DNA of 64,000 bases from positions 62,001 to 126,000 of the forward strand of contig JAOALB010000123.1 of the NCBI GenBank assembly GCA_025331125.1, given 5' to 3'. Positions 60,721-64,000 of this stretch are shown piece after piece. How positions within the stretch are numbered: the first letter of the stretch is position 1; each line of letters begins with the position of its first letter. The notes under the pieces are model-generated. The model was not told the origin of the DNA. It was given only the letters and a program-made list of their open reading frames with translations, and searched no databases. Made by a program: the position numbers and the translations under genes. The DNA is from Mycogone perniciosa (taxonomy: Eukaryota > Ascomycota > Sordariomycetes > Hypocreales > Hypocreaceae).

Positions 60721-62830
60721 TCTTCATTTTCCGAATGAACTTGATTTGCGGCACTGCCGCCAAGTACACCTGCTGTCGGTTCGTGCCAAAAGCTTGGAAC
60801 TCCTTGAGTGCAGCCTGAGGCTCTTCTGATCCTGGGTCACCAGCAGCACAGACTTTCAACCACATCTTGCGCATACGAGGCAACCAGATCTGGCATATCT
60901 GAGCGCGCTCGTCGTACTCCCCCTTGATCGGCACCGACTCGCCGAGTGGAGTGTCGACCACAAAGCTCAGGTCACAGTCTTGACAGAAGAAAGCCTCCAG
61001 ATAACCCCACCACTTTCGCTTCTCGATAGCCCCGAGACCCGGACAGGCATGGACTGTTGCAAATTTCCTGACGTAGTCAGTGTAGTAGCTGAAGACACCT
61101 TTGTCGATTGCCTCCGCATACTTCGCGAGATATTGGCTAAATCGTGGACTCGCGGGGCAAAAGTCGCATACCAGTGTCGCATCGGCTGGGTGCTGTACGG
61201 GCCCAAAGAACTTATCTAAACCGCCAGTACCCAGAATGCTTACATAACAGGCCTGGCATATGTCGAAGTTTTCGCATCCTCCGGACAAAGTCCACCAGTT
61301 CCCGCGGATGATACCGTTTGCTGTGCAGGGGACGAGACTGCAGATGACACTTGCTGCATTCTGGAACACTGAAAAATTACGCTGTTTAATTGCACTTTCT
61401 ACAGCAAACAACATTGGGAGGTTGGACTCCGTCAATTTGCAGTCCCAGAACTGATAGGCCTGGGTGAGCTGAGAGATCAAAGCATCGAAAGAGTCTAGGC
61501 TGCTCCCTGGTATCGCGTGGGGCCCAAATTCACTCTCAAATCTGGTCAATTCCAACCTGTCCATGTAGCAAGCCTCACAGGCACGCACATTCGAAATTTT
61601 GTGACGTGCCACAAACCACCTGCAGTTGTTAGATTGTACCTCCTTGCCCTCACACTTGGGGAGTTGCAAACGACGGGTTGAGGCGGCTACAAATCCGGAC
61701 CAGTCATTGTGTTTGACCATCTTCAGGACAGCGCGTGAGATGAACGGTATGGAGTCGTCACACATCCACTTCTCATCTTCTTTCTGCTTGCGGTAGGGAC
61801 TAAACTTTGACTCGAAGCTAGTGTTCACCACCTTGTCCTCGTAGCAAGCCTCACATGAAATAAAGCCGACTATTTCGGAGTCGGTCATGCCAAACCACTT
61901 GATGCTCTTGGAAGCGGGCACGAGAGTTTGTCCCTTACAAACCCGGATGTCTAGCCGCTTCGTTACGAATGCGCGTAGAGCGTCCATGTTCCCGCTCCGA
62001 ACAGCTTGGGGCCACAAGATTTCTTTGATACGTGGAAGCCAGAAACAACAGGTAGAATAGGTGCCGTCGGGTTGCTTGATACGCTCAAATCTATCCTCCA
62101 GCTGTGTACCTTTGACATAATCGGCGTGGCATTTCGTGCAGGTCAGAAAATCCAGTATGCCAGGCAACTGATATCAATAGAGCCAATAGTCCACGGCCCT
62201 CGATTACGGGCAGTAGGGCACAGTATCAAGCGGAACGCCAGTGGCACGAACAGGATAGGGAGGCCTGGGGACATCGTCATTGATGATTCCCCTGCTGGAC
62301 TGAGATGCCGGACCCTGAGTGGCAGTGCCAATGTCAAGGTTATCCATCTGTGCAAAGAGTCCAGCAACAGGATCCTGAGGAGCAGCGGCCGCAGTGTAAA
62401 AGGGCGGGCCCGCCTGCCTGGAATAAGCTGTTGCATCTGTTGGTGGTACTTGGGTCTGTGGCAGTGGCGTTGTGGTTGTGTTTGCGGTTGTGGAGAGAGA
62501 TATTGGTTCTGCTGTGGCGGAGCGGTTGGCGGGCTTGGTTGCTGTCCTCCCGATGAAGAGCCTGCTGGTGGAGGGAGGCAGAGGATAGGGAGCTTGTTGG
62601 TAGTCCGACCTAGGTGTTTGTGGATCTGGAGCGCCTGTTGATGGTGGAGGATAATGTGCTTGGTGGCTTGATGCCAGGGGGTGGGGGCGCTGTTGCTGTC
62701 CCGCTGATAGCGGAGGAGGAGGATAGTAGTAACCTGTCGTGCTGTCATGGGCCAAAACGGGAGGGCGGCTCGAGGGTGGCGCAGGTGGTAGTGAAGCTGG
62801 TTGTCCCGCTTGCTCTCTGGTACCGGACAT
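60683..62830 (-). CDS. Uncharacterised fungal protein with repeated CxxC motifs, possibly damaged
   Basis: The N-terminal part (62,830 to about 62,204) is a Pro/Gln/Ser-rich unordered region of about 208 residues starting MSGTREQAG. The following part (from about 62,167) is a 494-codon frame with four similar units: TCTKCHADYV..F, SCEACYEDKV..FESKF, ACEACYMDRL..FESEF and ICQACYVSIL..FFGP, plus CDFC and CQDC. The pairs look like zinc-binding knuckles. How the two parts join is unclear: a GTAATC..CAG intron of 40 nt breaks the phase, while a GTGCCC..CAG intron of 54 nt keeps it but has a weak donor, so a frameshift is possible. The present C-terminus (KSSRCRMRCIKVC) appears to result from a frameshift. 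I do not recognise a function; similar genes in fungi are uncharacterised as far as I know. No membrane segments are obvious. Confidence 0.6.
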
Positions 62831-63338
62831 GCGGTAACAATAATAGACGATGGCCAAGTCTAGACTCTTCAATCTAACAAGAGGGAAAGCGCATGTTGCA
62901 GGAGAGGAAGCATCTCGGTTGGTTGTACCAGTTAGCTTTGTGCTAGGCGTTTCGGGATCTTTCAGTCTTGAGTCTCGGGTTGGTATTGTCCTCCATGACA
63001 GTTGGGAATTGTGATGCAGGTCAGGGTGGCATAGGGTGGCATGGGGCTGCTTTAGGAACGCCGCCCCGGATCCCGCCTCCCGCCTCCTGCCGTTTCGTTT
63101 AAGGGAAACGAACGGAAACATTTAACCTTCTTTATTCGTCACCTATCCTCTTGGGCTAATACGAGTACTGGATAATAGAGATTAACCGGACAGAGATGTG
63201 TCTCGGATAATCAGTATTCCCGAATTGACCCGAGAGCTCCGAAGCTTGTTCTATTCAAAGCCCACACACAATTTCGGCAGACCAAGTCAGGTGTTACCGG
63301 GGTGAGGGTACTCCGTATGTAGGTTGTTTCCCTGTCTC
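62831..63338. other. Intergenic region between CxxC gene and SDR gene
   Basis: Presumed promoter of the CxxC gene. The CxxC frame stays open upstream to 63,121 but without conserved features, so I take the Met at 62,830. A TACTCCGTA copy lies at 63,309-63,317. Confidence 0.5.
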
Positions 63339-64000
63339 TCAATACCCATTCACCGTCTTGGACAACTCCTCAACGCCTGTCCCACGTGATATCAAGCGGT
63401 CCTGGGAGCATGTTAGATTGTGTGTGAAAATGAACGCCATTTTGTGTTCGATGTGTTGAGGATGCCACTTACGAGGATAAAGCTGGGAAACCATTCTGAT
63501 ATAAACCTGATAAAAGGAACATTTTTACCCCTCCACACTTGCCCATTTCTTCCCTCGTTGAGAATGTCTGGGATCAGGGATTCTGCCATCTCCTCCGCAG
63601 TGCTACCTGCAACGCCTATTTCGCCTTTACTCCAGGGCATGATGGCGTCTAGGCTAGTGCTATACCGAGATGCAGGCGGAAGTTCTAGCGCTGGCAAATT
63701 GCTGTAGAATGGTGTATCGACAGGCCCCACCATGACCGTGATGACGCTGACGCCAAACGGCCGCAGCTCCATGCGTAACGTATTAGAGTAACTTGCTAGT
63801 GCTGCCTTGGAAGATGCATATGTTGCTGCAGATGTGATTAACGCTGTAGCTCACTCAAGTGAGGAGGTGGCCAGGGAGCAGCTTACAGATCCACGGTGAG
63901 TTGAATATGGCGCCAACACTGCTCATATTTACTACTCGGCCTTTCTTTGCGATCAAAAGGTCAGCGAACGCCTGAATGGTCCTGATGGACCCCCAGACGT
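63339..64000 (-). CDS. Short-chain dehydrogenase/reductase, AYR1-like (5' part outside window)
   Basis: Classical SDR, cut at its 5' side by the window edge. Visible exons are 64,000-63,887, 63,825-63,473 and 63,401-63,339; both introns are GTAAG..AG with matching phase. The fragment starts in VWGSIRTIQAFADLL, followed by GRVVNMSSVGA (catalytic Ser) and, after splicing, TYASSKAAL (Tyr-x3-Lys). The PG-motif region reads VGPVDTPFYSNLP. The second splice gives the C-terminus FILDRLISRGTGVEEL. The pattern resembles fungal AYR1-type 1-acyl-dihydroxyacetone-phosphate reductases, which act in phosphatidate synthesis at the ER or lipid droplets, but closely related SDRs have other substrates. The N-terminal cofactor motif is not in view. 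Confidence 0.85.

Overview
The window looks like a chromosome arm segment of a filamentous ascomycete, probably of the Aspergillus/Penicillium type. This rests on short GT..AG introns of about 50-130 nt, a Zn(II)2Cys6 regulator, a secreted GH3 glucosidase, a DUF3669 protein, and transposon blocks turned into A+T-rich sequence by C:G to T:A mutation (a RIP-like signature). The genus is an inference.

Layout: (1) 1-19,763 is one Copia-type LTR retrotransposon, coding on the minus strand, its left LTR cut by the window edge. Two Gypsy-type chromodomain retrotransposons of one family lie inside it in opposite orientations (1,452-9,103 and 12,293-19,132), each with a perfect 5-bp target duplication. 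(2) 19,764-33,447 is a normal-composition island: an MFS sugar transporter, a DUF3669 kinase-like protein, a secreted beta-helix/lectin protein, a mutated phosphotransferase (APH-type) pseudogene and a secreted GH3 beta-glucosidase. (3) 33,448-51,088 is a second decayed block bounded by about 130-bp G+C-rich inverted terminal repeats. Inside lies a Tad1-like LINE (plus strand), which is itself split by a third copy of the same Gypsy family (40,395-48,127). Without insertions the TIR element would be about 4 kb; its family is unknown. (4) 51,089-64,000 is a second island: a frameshifted transaldolase pseudogene, a bHLH regulator, a Zn(II)2Cys6 regulator, a zinc alcohol dehydrogenase, an uncharacterised protein with repeated CxxC motifs and a damaged C-terminus, and a short-chain dehydrogenase running off the right edge. 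All intact genes of this island are on the minus strand.

How the parts fit: the first island combines an outside-acting glycosidase, a secreted carbohydrate-binding protein and a sugar uptake carrier, which suggests plant or polymer sugar use, though co-regulation is not shown. In the second island the two regulators sit beside an alcohol dehydrogenase. No cluster backbone enzyme is visible. Every retroelement reverse-transcriptase active site that I could read has lost its catalytic aspartates, so none of the transposons is likely to be autonomous. A nine-base motif, TACGGAGTA, is strongly over-represented in the intergenic parts of both islands. I found no rRNA, tRNA or CRISPR array. Exon models were built by eye from splice signals, phase and family conservation.
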